Below, piece after piece: positions 49,415 to 57,402 of a stretch of DNA of 57,963 bases (its first letter is position 1; each line of letters starts with the position of its first letter). The notes beneath the pieces are model-generated. The model was given only the letters and a program-made list of their open reading frames with translations. It had not been told where the DNA came from and searched no databases. Source of the stretch: JAWKIW01 sp046331175 (lineage in GTDB: Bacteria > Actinomycetota > Acidimicrobiia > Acidimicrobiales > Acidimicrobilacustridaceae); contig JAXLRI010000022.1 in the NCBI GenBank assembly GCA_046331175.1, forward strand, positions 1-57,963. Reading direction: 5' to 3'. The translations under genes and the position numbers were made by a program.

Positions 49415-49433
49415 GCCCGTCGTCGCGACGGGC
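49415..49433. terminator. Hairpin downstream of the EthD-like gene
   Basis: An 8-bp perfect stem (GCCCGTCG/CGACGGGC) around TCG lies about 50 nt after the EthD-like stop (minus strand). The rest of this 216-bp gap holds a 16-bp tandem repeat at 49435-49466 and no gene. Confidence 0.4.
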
Positions 49434-49434
49434 A

Positions 49435-49466
49435 AGCCCGACGACCTGGCAGCCCGACGACCTGGC
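49435..49466. repeat. 16-bp perfect tandem repeat
   Basis: AGCCCGACGACCTGGC occurs twice head to tail in the intergenic gap after the EthD-like gene. No function is apparent. Confidence 0.8.
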
Positions 49467-49485
49467 AGCCCGTCGAGGCCGCGGC

Positions 49486-50244
49486 TCAGCCGGCGGCCAC
49501 GACGGTGGGGGTGACGAGGGCGCCGCGGGTGCGGCTCAGGTCGAGGAAGCGGTCGACGTCGGCCATGATCGCCGCCGCCCCCTCGTCGGAGTCGAAGAAG
49601 CGCTCGGCGAAGTCGGCCTCGGTGGCGAACTGCAGCTCGGCCACGCCGTCCACCTCGTGGTCGGGCCACGCCGGCAGCGGCAGGCCGGGAAGGTCGCCCA
49701 GGTCGACCAGGCCGTCGACCACGTGCTGCACGTAGCGGGACAGGCCGATGTGGTGCCGGCGCGCCAGCGGCGTGTGGCGCTCGGTCCAGTGCTCGACGAA
49801 GGCGTCGTGGTCGAGGGCGGGTGACCGGGCCATCAGCGACACCTGCTCGACGCCGTCGGCCGGCGAGCCGAGCGGCCCACCCACCAGATCGCCGATCCGC
49901 ACGAAGGCCCGCCCGTGCCAGGCGCCGACCTGGGTGGCGCCCCATGCACCGGCATCGGCGATCGCCGTCGCCCAGCCGCGCTGCTCGCCGGCGGTGGCGG
50001 GCCCGGTGGGGTCGATCACCCCCACAGCCACGACCACCACGTCGACCAGCGGCGCCACCGCCGGGTCGTCACCGCCCCGGATCGGGCGCTGGTCGCGGTC
50101 GGCGGCCAGCACCGTGACGGCCGAGGTGGGCAGGCGCCGGGCTGCCTCGCGCATCCACCAGCGGGTCACGCCCTCGGCCAGCGAGCGCCGGGCCGCGGCA
50201 TCGACATCCCGTCCGGCCCGCAGCGCCACCACCAGGCTCCCCAT
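49486..50244 (-). CDS. EthD-domain protein (dimeric alpha-beta barrel)
   Basis: A 252-aa protein. The C-terminal half (about 140-250) is EthD-like: VEQVSLMARSPALDHDAFVE, HWTERHTPLARRHHIGLSRY, VDGVAELQFATEADFAERFF and DRFLDLSRTRGAL. The N-terminal half (SLVVALRAGRDVDAAARRSL...) may be a degenerate second barrel domain. EthD proteins accompany ether-degrading P450s or act as small oxygenases or cyclases; no P450 lies here, so the role is unknown. ATG 50244 has a weak ribosome site (GGCAGG). It is 50 nt downstream of the beta-helix lipoprotein on the same strand. Confidence 0.75.
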   Translation of the reverse strand: MGSLVVALRAGRDVDAAARRSLAEGVTRWWMREAARRLPTSAVTVLAADRDQRPIRGGDDPAVAPLVDVVVVAVGVIDPTGPATAGEQRGWATAIADAGAWGATQVGAWHGRAFVRIGDLVGGPLGSPADGVEQVSLMARSPALDHDAFVEHWTERHTPLARRHHIGLSRYVQHVVDGLVDLGDLPGLPLPAWPDHEVDGVAELQFATEADFAERFFDSDEGAAAIMADVDRFLDLSRTRGALVTPTVVAAG

Positions 50245-50294
50245 CACCGGAGCCTGCCACGAGCAGGGCCTCACGGGCCGACCGTCGGGCAGAC

Positions 50295-51755
50295 CTAGCG
50301 CGGGCACCCCGTCGGGTGGGTGAGGGCGAACCCGCCGACCGTCGGCAGCACGCCGTCGGTCAGCCCACCGGGTGCGGGTGGGGCGGGCCACGCCAGGGGG
50401 CCCGCCAGCGATCCGTACGACGCCGTCACCAGGACCGCCGCCCGCGACGGGCCCAGCAGGTAGCTGTCCTGGGCCGGGTAGGGCTGCTGGGCGGCGACGC
50501 CCCCGCACCCGGCCACATCGGACACGACCACCGACCGGAAGCCACCGGCCGGCCCGTCGACCTGGTGCGGCACGATCGCCACGAGCTCGCCCACATCCCA
50601 CCCGCGCACGTTGTCGACCGTCGCGGTGCCGTTGGGCAGGCAGTGCGGCGTGAACATCACGACCCGGTTGGCGTCGATGGCCTGGACGTCGCGGGCTCGC
50701 AGCCCGTCGACGATGGCGAACTCGCGGAACCCCTGGCCGTCGGGTCCCGTCGCCGAGCAGTCGGCGCCGACGGTGCGGATGCCGTCGGTCTCGACCCGCA
50801 GCGCCACCCCGCCGTGGGAGAAGACGTGGGTGAACGTGCAGTCGCGGCAGGCCCGGATCTGGTTGGGGCCCTGACCCGACGGCGACAGGATGTTGTAGTG
50901 GTCGTGCACCACGACCCGTTGCGGCAGGCGCTGGTCGGCCACCAGCGGCGTGAAGGCCGACCCGTCGAGGGGGTCGAACATCATCGCCACGGTGCGGCTG
51001 GTCGCCCCGGGCACCGGGCCGATCCCCGTGGGCTGCCGGCTGGCGTTCTGGATCGTGAGCACGTCGCCGAGCTCGACGTCGAGGGCCCAGCGGACGTGGA
51101 AGCCCGTCACCTGCACCCCGACGCCGGTCGCGGCCGGGTCGAGGTCGAGCACCCACAGCGCGGTGGTGTCCCACCCGGCGGCGGCTGGCACCGGCTGGTT
51201 GGCCATCCCCCCGGCGGCGGGATCGTTCCCGCGGAAGGCGGTCGTGGCCGGCTTGTTGGCGGCCGTCGGCCGACCGGGACCGCCGCACCCGTCGCCGGCC
51301 ACGATCGTCGTGTTGGTGGTCGGGCCGGCATCGGAGCCCAACGTGAACAGCCCCCAGTCGGTGGTCGCGTTCAGCCTCGTCCCCCGAACGACGCGGACGG
51401 TCGCGCCCGGATCGATCTCGATGCGGACGTCGGAGGGCACGACCACGGGGGCGAGGTCGTAGGCGCCGGCCCCGAGGTGGACCCGGCCCTGCGGTCGACC
51501 GGCCGGGCCGATGACCGACGGCGACGGCGCGGCCGACGCCCGGCCCAGCGCGTCGGCGAAGGCAGCGGCGGCACCCGGCCCCGGGTCGACGGTGATGCCG
51601 TCGCACGAGGGCGGTGGCGGCGGGGGCGGCGGCCCGACGACGCACCCGAGGGCGGCACCGAGGACGACGAGGCTCGCCAGGAGGTGGGCCCAGCCGTGCT
51701 GCGCCGGACGTCGAGCGCCTCGATCGCCTCGAACAGGTCGCGCACGCCGCGCCAT
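50295..51755 (-). CDS. Beta-helix (pectin-lyase-fold) lipoprotein
   Basis: About 486 aa from ATG 51755 (GGGGAGG 4 nt upstream). A hydrophobic segment LLASLVVLGAALGC gives a plausible lipobox (ALGC), followed by a run of eight prolines. The mature part opens ITVDPGPGAAAAFADALGRA and VHLGAGAYDLAPVVVPSDVR, as in glycosyl-hydrolase-28/pectate-lyase-type solenoids. It continues with stacked strands and repeated His/Asp sites such as VVVHDHYNILSP and CTFTHVFSHGGVALRVETDG. The first ~18 codons from 51755 have poor third-position GC, unlike the rest, so the true start or an ancient frameshift near 51690 is open. Sugar-polymer binding or cleavage is possible. Confidence 0.65.
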   Translation of the reverse strand: MARRARPVRGDRGARRPAQHGWAHLLASLVVLGAALGCVVGPPPPPPPPSCDGITVDPGPGAAAAFADALGRASAAPSPSVIGPAGRPQGRVHLGAGAYDLAPVVVPSDVRIEIDPGATVRVVRGTRLNATTDWGLFTLGSDAGPTTNTTIVAGDGCGGPGRPTAANKPATTAFRGNDPAAGGMANQPVPAAAGWDTTALWVLDLDPAATGVGVQVTGFHVRWALDVELGDVLTIQNASRQPTGIGPVPGATSRTVAMMFDPLDGSAFTPLVADQRLPQRVVVHDHYNILSPSGQGPNQIRACRDCTFTHVFSHGGVALRVETDGIRTVGADCSATGPDGQGFREFAIVDGLRARDVQAIDANRVVMFTPHCLPNGTATVDNVRGWDVGELVAIVPHQVDGPAGGFRSVVVSDVAGCGGVAAQQPYPAQDSYLLGPSRAAVLVTASYGSLAGPLAWPAPPAPGGLTDGVLPTVGGFALTHPTGCPR

Positions 51756-51872
51756 GGGGCCTCCCCGGTCGTGGACGGGCCGTCCGGTCCGCCCGTGGGC
51801 TGGTGACCACCCCACCCCGACGAGGTGAGGCGGTGACGAGCGGACCATGAGGAGACGATGAGCGCCCATCGG

Positions 51873-52964
51873 CTAGTGACCTGAGTCGGAGATCCGTTGG
51901 CAGTAGTTGGCAAGGCTGTCGAGGATCTCGTCGGCGCTCTTGTGCCAGACGAATGGCTTGGGGTCGTCGTTCCAGTTGGTGATCCAGGTGCGGATCGACG
52001 CGGTGAGGTCGCGGACCGAGTGATGGGTGCCGCGGCGTAGCCACTTGTTGGTCAGCTCGGCGAACCAGCGCTCGACGAGGTTGAGCCATGAGCTGTAGGT
52101 CGGCGTGAAGTGGAGGTGGAACCGGGGGTGGCGGACCAGCCAGCGTTGGATCGACGGGGTCTTGTGGGTGGACTGGTTGTCCAACACGATGTGCACGTCG
52201 AGGCCCTCGGGTACGGACTTGTCGATCAGGTTCAAGAAGCGGCGGAACTCCTCGGAACGGTGCCGTGGCGTGAGATCGGCGATCACGTTCCCGGACGCGA
52301 CATCGAGCGCGGCGTAGAGGTTGGTGGTGCCGTTGCGCTTGTAGTCGTGGGTGCGCCGCTCGGGCGTGCCCGGGATCAGCGGCAACACCGGGGCGGTGCG
52401 GTCGAGGGCTTGGACCTGGGTCTTCTCATCGACGCACAACACGACGGCCGCATCAGGTGGGTTCAGGTAGAGGCCCACGACATCGCGGACCTTGTCGATG
52501 AACAGCGGATCCGGTGACAGCTTGAAGTCGTCGACGAGGTGCGGCTTGAGCGCGAACGCCCGCCAGATCCTCGACACTGCAGATTGCGACATGCCCGTTG
52601 CTTGGGCCATCGACCGCGTCGACCAGTGGGTCGCGTCACGGGGGGTCTCCTCGAGCGTCTTGACGATGATCCGTTCGACGTCTTCGTCGGTGATCTTGCG
52701 GGGCCCTCCCGGACGCGGGTCGTCGTGGAGGCCGTCGAGGCGGCGCTCCACGAACCGGGCTCGCCACTTGCCGACCGTCGCCCGGCTGACGCCGAGGCGC
52801 TCCGCGACCTCGGTGTTGGGCAGATCCTCCGCGCAGGCCAACACGATCCGGCACCTCATGGCGAGCGACTGCGCCGAGGTGGGCCGGCGTGCCCAACGCT
52901 CCAACGTCTCGCGCTCGTCGTCGCTCAGCACCAACGCTGGTTTCGGCGTGCCCCTGTGTCCCAT
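51873..52964 (-). CDS. IS630-family DDE transposase
   Basis: A 363-aa transposase. The N-terminal helix-turn-helix (TEVAERLGVSRATVGKWRAR) and a linker winged helix (STRSMAQATGMSQSAVSRIW) are followed by the DDE triad: LCVDEKTQVQALDR (first Asp), DVHIVLDNQSTHKT (second Asp) and YSSWLNLVERWFAELT (Glu). ATG 52964 has GGGAG 7 nt upstream. The reading frame runs through the left terminal repeat. The stop codon TAG is made of the target TA plus one flanking host base (51873), so the stop is supplied by the insertion site. Confidence 0.95.
   Translation of the reverse strand: MGHRGTPKPALVLSDDERETLERWARRPTSAQSLAMRCRIVLACAEDLPNTEVAERLGVSRATVGKWRARFVERRLDGLHDDPRPGGPRKITDEDVERIIVKTLEETPRDATHWSTRSMAQATGMSQSAVSRIWRAFALKPHLVDDFKLSPDPLFIDKVRDVVGLYLNPPDAAVVLCVDEKTQVQALDRTAPVLPLIPGTPERRTHDYKRNGTTNLYAALDVASGNVIADLTPRHRSEEFRRFLNLIDKSVPEGLDVHIVLDNQSTHKTPSIQRWLVRHPRFHLHFTPTYSSWLNLVERWFAELTNKWLRRGTHHSVRDLTASIRTWITNWNDDPKPFVWHKSADEILDSLANYCQRISDSGH
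51876..51889 (+). repeat. IS630 terminal inverted repeat, left
   Basis: GTGACCTGAGTCGG, identical to the complement of 53043-53056. The outer neighbour is the target dinucleotide TA. Confidence 0.92.
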
Positions 52965-53042
52965 ATCCGGCTCCCATCGTCGTCCATGACGACCACGGGA
53001 ACGCAGGCCTCAACCCGAAAATTCCTAACTGACCATGAACTC

Positions 53043-53056
53043 CCGACTCAGGTCAC
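53043..53056 (-). repeat. IS630 terminal inverted repeat, right
   Basis: Reads CCGACTCAGGTCAC on the plus strand, the exact complement of the left end. It is followed by the TA duplication at 53057-53058. Confidence 0.92.
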
Positions 53057-54729
53057 TAGTCGTAGGTGGCCTCGAGCCACCAGGCGCCTCCCTCGACGGC
53101 GAGGAGGTGGGCCGAGCCGTCGTCGAGCACCACCTGGAGACGGGCCCGGCGCCGGTGCCGCTCGCCGTCCCACCACCGCTCGTCGCTCGGCCACGGCCCG
53201 GCCCAGGCCACCACGGCGAGCGACGGTCGACCCCCCAGAGCGACCCGGTGGGGGGCGGCGCTGGCCAGGCCCCGGCCCCCCACCCGCACCGGCGCCCCGT
53301 CGGCGTCGACCACCTCGGCGGGGACCGGGTCGGGGGGCACCACCGCGGGAGCCGGGTCGGGCAGACGACCGGGCCAGGGCGCGGGCACCGACTCGGGGCG
53401 AGTGGCAGGCCGGTCGCCGCCGAGGTCGACGGCGTGCACCGGCACCAGCACCAGCTGCTCGGCCGGCCCCCGCCCGCCCTGCCACTGGGGCACGGTGACG
53501 GCATCGGGCCCGAGCAGGCCCTGCACCCGGGCCAGGGCTCGGCCGGCCCGGTCGGCGGCGGCCGCCTCGCCACCCCAGAAGCCGAGCTGGCGGCCGGTGG
53601 CCCCGGTGACCTCGTCGGGTGCGAGCCGCAGGAGGGTGATGCCAGCGGTGGGCCGGTCGGCGGCGGGGCCGTTGAGCCAGCCGTCGAGCTGCCAGCGCAC
53701 CCGGTCGGCCACCGCCGCCGGCCCCAGCGCCCCCTCGTGGCGCCACGCCCGCTGGTGGACCTCGCCGTGGTCGGTCTCGGCCCGCACGACCAGGCGGGAG
53801 CACGCCAGGCCCCGGGCGTCGAGGCGGGCGCCCAGCTCGTCGGCGAGGGCCTTGGCGGCGAAGGCGGCGGTGTCGACCCGCTCGGCGGGCGGGTCGAGCT
53901 CGGCCTGGACCACGAGGTCGGGCGGCGGGTCGGTGGTGGCCGGCGGCCGCTCGTCGAGGCCGGCGGCCAGGCGGTGGGCGAGGGCGCCGTCGGCCCCGAA
54001 GCGGGCCACGACGTCGGCGGGGTCGAGGGCGGCGAAGGCCCCTAGGGTGCGCAGGCCGAGCCGCACGAGGACGTCGGCCAGCGCCGGCCGCTCGAGAGCG
54101 GTGACGGGCAGCGGGGCGAGGAAGGCGGGGCTGGCGCCCACCGGCACCACGCGGGGCGCACCGGGGGGCTCGCCCGGCTCGGTCCCGGCCCGGGCGGCCA
54201 GGGCGGCGGCGAAGGGCCCGTCGGCCACCCCCACCCGGACGTGGCCGGGCCAGCCCCGCTCGGCCAGGACGGTGTCGACGTCGGCGACCAGTCCGCGCGC
54301 CAGGGCGTGGTCGCCACCGAAGTAGCGCGACGGGCCGCGGGTGGCGAAGGCGCAGGCACCGGGCTCGGCCACCTCCAGGCGCGGGGTGCGCGCCTCGACC
54401 GCCCGGGCCACCGCCTCGAAGGCCCGCCCCTCGCGGTCGAGGTCGCGCTCGAGCACGACCAGCTCGGGGCAGCGGCCCTGGGCCTCACGGCGGCGGTGGC
54501 CCGTCCGCACACCCTCGGCCCGGGCCGCCGGCGAGGCGGCCACCACCCGGTTGGCCACGAGCACCACCGCCGGCTCGTCGGGACCGGCCCCCGCCGCCAC
54601 CACCGGCCAGTCGGAGCACCACACCACCAGCGTCCGCACCGCCGTGCCCGCCGACGACGAACCGGATGACGAACCGGATGACGACGAGCCCGACGACGAC
54701 GGGCGCGACGAGCCGGCCACCGAGCTCAC
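53056..54729 (-). CDS. imuB: ImuB-like Y-family polymerase homolog
   Basis: A 557-aa non-catalytic Y-family homolog of the mutasome. After a Ser/Gly-rich N-terminus (SSSGSSSSGSSSGSSS) come RTLVVWCSDWPVVAAG and VANRVVAASPAARAEGVRTG. CAFATRGPSRYFGGDHALAR stands where active polymerases have the SxDE catalytic acids, which are absent as in ImuB. HhH-type RLGLRTLGAFAALDPADVVA and a beta-clamp-like QLGFW follow. GTG 54729 overlaps the imuA' stop (GTGA). The native stop TAG was interrupted by the IS630 element but restored by the element's first base, so the protein is intact. The usual dnaE2 partner is not adjacent. Confidence 0.85.
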   Translation of the reverse strand: MSSVAGSSRPSSSGSSSSGSSSGSSSAGTAVRTLVVWCSDWPVVAAGAGPDEPAVVLVANRVVAASPAARAEGVRTGHRRREAQGRCPELVVLERDLDREGRAFEAVARAVEARTPRLEVAEPGACAFATRGPSRYFGGDHALARGLVADVDTVLAERGWPGHVRVGVADGPFAAALAARAGTEPGEPPGAPRVVPVGASPAFLAPLPVTALERPALADVLVRLGLRTLGAFAALDPADVVARFGADGALAHRLAAGLDERPPATTDPPPDLVVQAELDPPAERVDTAAFAAKALADELGARLDARGLACSRLVVRAETDHGEVHQRAWRHEGALGPAAVADRVRWQLDGWLNGPAADRPTAGITLLRLAPDEVTGATGRQLGFWGGEAAAADRAGRALARVQGLLGPDAVTVPQWQGGRGPAEQLVLVPVHAVDLGGDRPATRPESVPAPWPGRLPDPAPAVVPPDPVPAEVVDADGAPVRVGGRGLASAAPHRVALGGRPSLAVVAWAGPWPSDERWWDGERHRRRARLQVVLDDGSAHLLAVEGGAWWLEATYD

Positions 54730-55625
54730 CCGACCCGACGCTGGTCGGCCCGGGGCGGGGCGGCACCACCCACCACCCGCAGGGACGGCCTGCGATCGGC
54801 GGCGTCGCTCCCCCGATCGCTCCCCCGGTCGGCCGACCGACCGCTCGATCGACCGGGGCCCGACCCGACCACCGCCCGGACGGTGCCGTCGACGGCCGGC
54901 AGCCACAGGTCGGCGGTGCGGGGACGGGCGGCCCGGCGACGGCCGGTGGCCTCCACCCGGACCCGGCGGGCCCGCAGGTGGCCGTGCCCGTGGCCCAGCC
55001 CCTCCCACCGGGTGGCGGTGACGGCGAGGCGCAGGTCGACCTCCAGGCGGCCGGCACCGGTCGAGCCCCCGGCGACCGCCGGCCCGGGCACCGCCGGCGA
55101 CGGCAGCACCCGGACCAGCACGGTGCCGCGCTCGCGGGCCCGGGCGGCCAGCCGGCGGGCGTCGGCGGCGCCGACCCGGGCCGGTTCGGCCACCACCACC
55201 AGGTCGAAGGCCCCCACCAGGGCGGCGGTGACGGTGGCCCACGACGACGGCTCGGGTGGGGCCACCACCGCCACCCGCTCGAGGGCCAGGCCCAGGCCGG
55301 CCACCGCACCGAGCCCCAGCCAGGGCAACCCGACCAGGGCCACCCACGACCCGGCCCGGGACGGGCCGGCCGCCAGGGCCAGGGCGAGCGAGGTGCCCAC
55401 CACCCCCACGGTCGACCCCCGGGCCAGGGCGGCCCCGGGGACCAGGTCCTGGAGGGCCTCGACCACCGGCAGGGTGTGCTCGCGGGCGAGGCTCACCGGC
55501 CGGGTGCGGGCCATGGCCTCGGCCAGGGCGGCGGCGTCGCCCCGAGGTACCACCCGCGGCGCGCCGACCGGCGCCTCGTCGAGCCGTGCCTCGTCGAGCC
55601 GTGCCTCGGCACCCCGAACAGCCAT
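54726..55625 (-). CDS. imuA': ImuA'-like RecA-family mutasome protein
   Basis: A 299-aa protein with the degenerate RecA-like fold of ImuA'. It starts ARTRPVSLAREHTLPVVEAL, then GAALARGSTVGVVGTSLALA in place of a Walker A motif. WVALVGLPWLGLGAVAGLGL, VAVVAPPEPSSWATVTAALV and FDLVVVAEPARVGAADARRL follow. The C-terminus is Arg/Gly/Asp-rich (SGRSADRGSDRGSD). ATG 55625 has a GATACT -10 box 6 nt upstream that overlaps a LexA box, so it should be DNA-damage induced. It is coupled to imuB by a 4-nt overlap. ImuA' and ImuB normally help DnaE2 in translesion synthesis. Confidence 0.8.
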   Translation of the reverse strand: MAVRGAEARLDEARLDEAPVGAPRVVPRGDAAALAEAMARTRPVSLAREHTLPVVEALQDLVPGAALARGSTVGVVGTSLALALAAGPSRAGSWVALVGLPWLGLGAVAGLGLALERVAVVAPPEPSSWATVTAALVGAFDLVVVAEPARVGAADARRLAARARERGTVLVRVLPSPAVPGPAVAGGSTGAGRLEVDLRLAVTATRWEGLGHGHGHLRARRVRVEATGRRRAARPRTADLWLPAVDGTVRAVVGSGPGRSSGRSADRGSDRGSDAADRRPSLRVVGGAAPPRADQRRVG

Positions 55626-55635
55626 GGGCCCAGTA

Positions 55636-55651
55636 TCGAACGCCTGTTCGC
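55636..55651. promoter_or_regulatory. LexA (SOS) box of the imuA'-imuB operon
   Basis: TCGAACGCCTGTTCGC matches the actinobacterial TCGAAC-N4-GTTCGA consensus at 11 of 12 informative positions. It overlaps the GATACT -10 box (55632-55637, minus strand). It lies in the 90-bp gap shared with the divergent hydroxylase gene. Confidence 0.85.
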
Positions 55652-55715
55652 TCGGCGCAAGGGGGGCCGCCGGCGTCCCCCGTCGCCGGCCGAGCCGCTG
55701 TGCGAGACTGCCGCG

Positions 55716-56516
55716 GTGGGAGCCGACGCCGCCGATCCTGCCGCTCGCCCGGCCACCGGCGCCGCCGCCGCGGCCGACGGCCCACCGCCGATCGACCCCG
55801 CCTCGGTCGACCCGGCGGCCATCGCCGGCACCCCGCTCGACCGGGTCGACGTCGGCGTCACCCGCCGCCTCCCGCCCGGCGCGCCGCTGCGCTCCCACGT
55901 CGGCGTGTTCCTCGGCGGCCTCGCCACCCGCACGATGGTCGCCATCCTCGGCGTGCTGCTCGTCGCCCGAGCCGCCTTCGGCGACTGGAGCGTGCTCGAC
56001 CTCGTCGTGCTCGCCGTGCTGCTGGCCGGCTACCCGTTCTTCGAGTGGTTCGCCCACGCCGTCGTGCTGCACAGCCGGCCGCACACCATCGCCGGGCGCA
56101 CCCGCTACCTCGGCGTGGCCCGCAACCACCGGGCTCACCACCTCGACCCCGAGAACCCGGCCAAGTCGCTGCCCGACACCACCCGCAACCTCGCCTACCT
56201 CGCCATCGCGGTGGCGGTTCCCACGGTGATCGTCCTGCGCGACGCCGGGCCGCGCCTCACGGTCGGCGTGTTCGCCATCACCGCCCTGCTCACCTACGAG
56301 TGGGCGCACTACCTGATCCACGCCGCCTACAAGCCACGCGGTCGGGTCCTCAAGGCGCTGCGCCGGCGGCACCTGCTGCACCACCACCGTGACGAGAGGC
56401 GCTGGTACGGCGTGGCCTCGCCGCTGGCCGACGTCGTGCTGCGCACGTCGCCCGATCCGGCCACCGTGCCGGTCTCGCCCACCTGCCGCACCCTCGGCAT
56501 CGACCTGCCGGCCTGA
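55716..56516 (+). CDS. Fatty-acid hydroxylase/sterol desaturase superfamily protein
   Basis: A 266-aa membrane di-iron enzyme type. After a Pro/Ala-rich N-terminus it has four hydrophobic helices and the expected histidine clusters: EWFAHAVVLHSRPH, RNHRAHHLDPEN, WAHYLIHAAYKPR and HLLHHHRDERRWYG. These are HX4H, HXXHH, HX3H and HXXHHH types. The family hydroxylates or desaturates lipids, sterols or carotenoids; the substrate is unknown. GTG 55716 has GAGACT 6 nt upstream and no ribosome site, suggesting a leaderless start. It is divergent from imuA'. Confidence 0.85.
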   Translation: MGADAADPAARPATGAAAAADGPPPIDPASVDPAAIAGTPLDRVDVGVTRRLPPGAPLRSHVGVFLGGLATRTMVAILGVLLVARAAFGDWSVLDLVVLAVLLAGYPFFEWFAHAVVLHSRPHTIAGRTRYLGVARNHRAHHLDPENPAKSLPDTTRNLAYLAIAVAVPTVIVLRDAGPRLTVGVFAITALLTYEWAHYLIHAAYKPRGRVLKALRRRHLLHHHRDERRWYGVASPLADVVLRTSPDPATVPVSPTCRTLGIDLPA

Positions 56517-56542
56517 GCCGGCCGGTCGAGCCGGGGCGCGGG

Positions 56543-57307
56543 CTACCCGCGGGCGAGGTCGAGCAGGCGCTGCAGCGGGTCGAGGTCGAAGGGGTCGCCC
56601 ATCCCGAGGATGATGTGGTCGGCGCCGGCGATGACGAACTCGTCGAGGGTCTCGATCTGGGCCGGGTCGAGGATCGAAGCGGTGCGCTCGATGGCGCCCG
56701 GGTCGCGGCCGACCTTCGCGCACCACTCGTCGAGCACGGCGTTCTTCTGGGCCCAGCTGTCGGCCGGACCGAAGGCGTTCCAGGCGTCGGCGTGCTCGGC
56801 GACCAGCCGCAGGGTCACCTTCTCGCCCGATCCACCGATGAGCACCGGCAGGTCGCCCACCGGCGGCGGGGTCAGCTGCTCGCGGCGGGCCTTGATGCGA
56901 CCGAGGGCGACCTCGAAGTCGCGCAGCCGCGAGCCGGCGGTGCCGAACTCGTAGCCGTACTCGTCGTAGTCGCGCTCGAACCAGCCCGACCCGATGCCGA
57001 GGTACGCCCGGCCGCCGCTGATGTGGTCGACGGTGCGGGCCATGTCGGCCAGCAGCTCGGGGTTGCGGTAGGAGCTGCAGGTGACGAGCGTGCCGATCTG
57101 CGCGTGGCTGGTGTCGGCGGCCATGGCGGCGAGCAGCGTCCACCCCTCGAAGTGGGTCCCCTCGGGCGAACCGGTCAGCGGGAAGAAGTGGTCCCACACC
57201 CAGATGCTGTCGACGCCCAGGTCGTCGGCGGCCTTCCACGCCTCGCGCAGGCCGAGCACCGTCGTGTGCTGGGGCCACAGCTGGACCCCGACCTTGCATC
57301 GCGCCAT
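56543..57307 (-). CDS. LLM-class F420-dependent oxidoreductase
   Basis: A 254-aa luciferase-like TIM-barrel enzyme. The N-terminus reads CKVGVQLWPQHTTVLGLREA, then DSIWVWDHFFPLTG (the conserved WDHF), IGTLVTCSSYRNPELLADMA, RTVDHISGGRAYLGIGSGWF and ERDYDEYGYEF. The C-terminus has PVLIGGSGEKVTLRLVAEHA and ADHIILGMG. These are hallmarks of F420-dependent members common in actinobacteria. ATG 57307 is chosen because AGGAGG precedes it; the in-frame start at 57361 would include acidic junk. A TAGCCT -10 box lies at 57370-57375 (minus strand). The substrate is unknown. Confidence 0.9.
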   Translation of the reverse strand: MARCKVGVQLWPQHTTVLGLREAWKAADDLGVDSIWVWDHFFPLTGSPEGTHFEGWTLLAAMAADTSHAQIGTLVTCSSYRNPELLADMARTVDHISGGRAYLGIGSGWFERDYDEYGYEFGTAGSRLRDFEVALGRIKARREQLTPPPVGDLPVLIGGSGEKVTLRLVAEHADAWNAFGPADSWAQKNAVLDEWCAKVGRDPGAIERTASILDPAQIETLDEFVIAGADHIILGMGDPFDLDPLQRLLDLARG

Positions 57308-57402
57308 GTCGTCCTCCTCGTCACCGGCCGCACCTCGGCCGTCCGGCGGCGCCGTCGCCACCCGTCAGGAGGCTACGGGACGGCGGCGAGCATGCCGACC
57401 GG

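Larger units (their letters stand above)
51876..53056. mobile_element. IS630-family insertion sequence, complete
   Basis: A 1181-bp element with perfect 14-bp terminal inverted repeats (GTGACCTGAGTCGG at both ends). It is flanked by the TA target duplication (51874-51875 and 53057-53058) within an original CTAG. It carries one intact transposase gene. It sits exactly at the stop codon of the imuB-like gene. The intact frame and clean ends suggest recent insertion. Confidence 0.92.
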
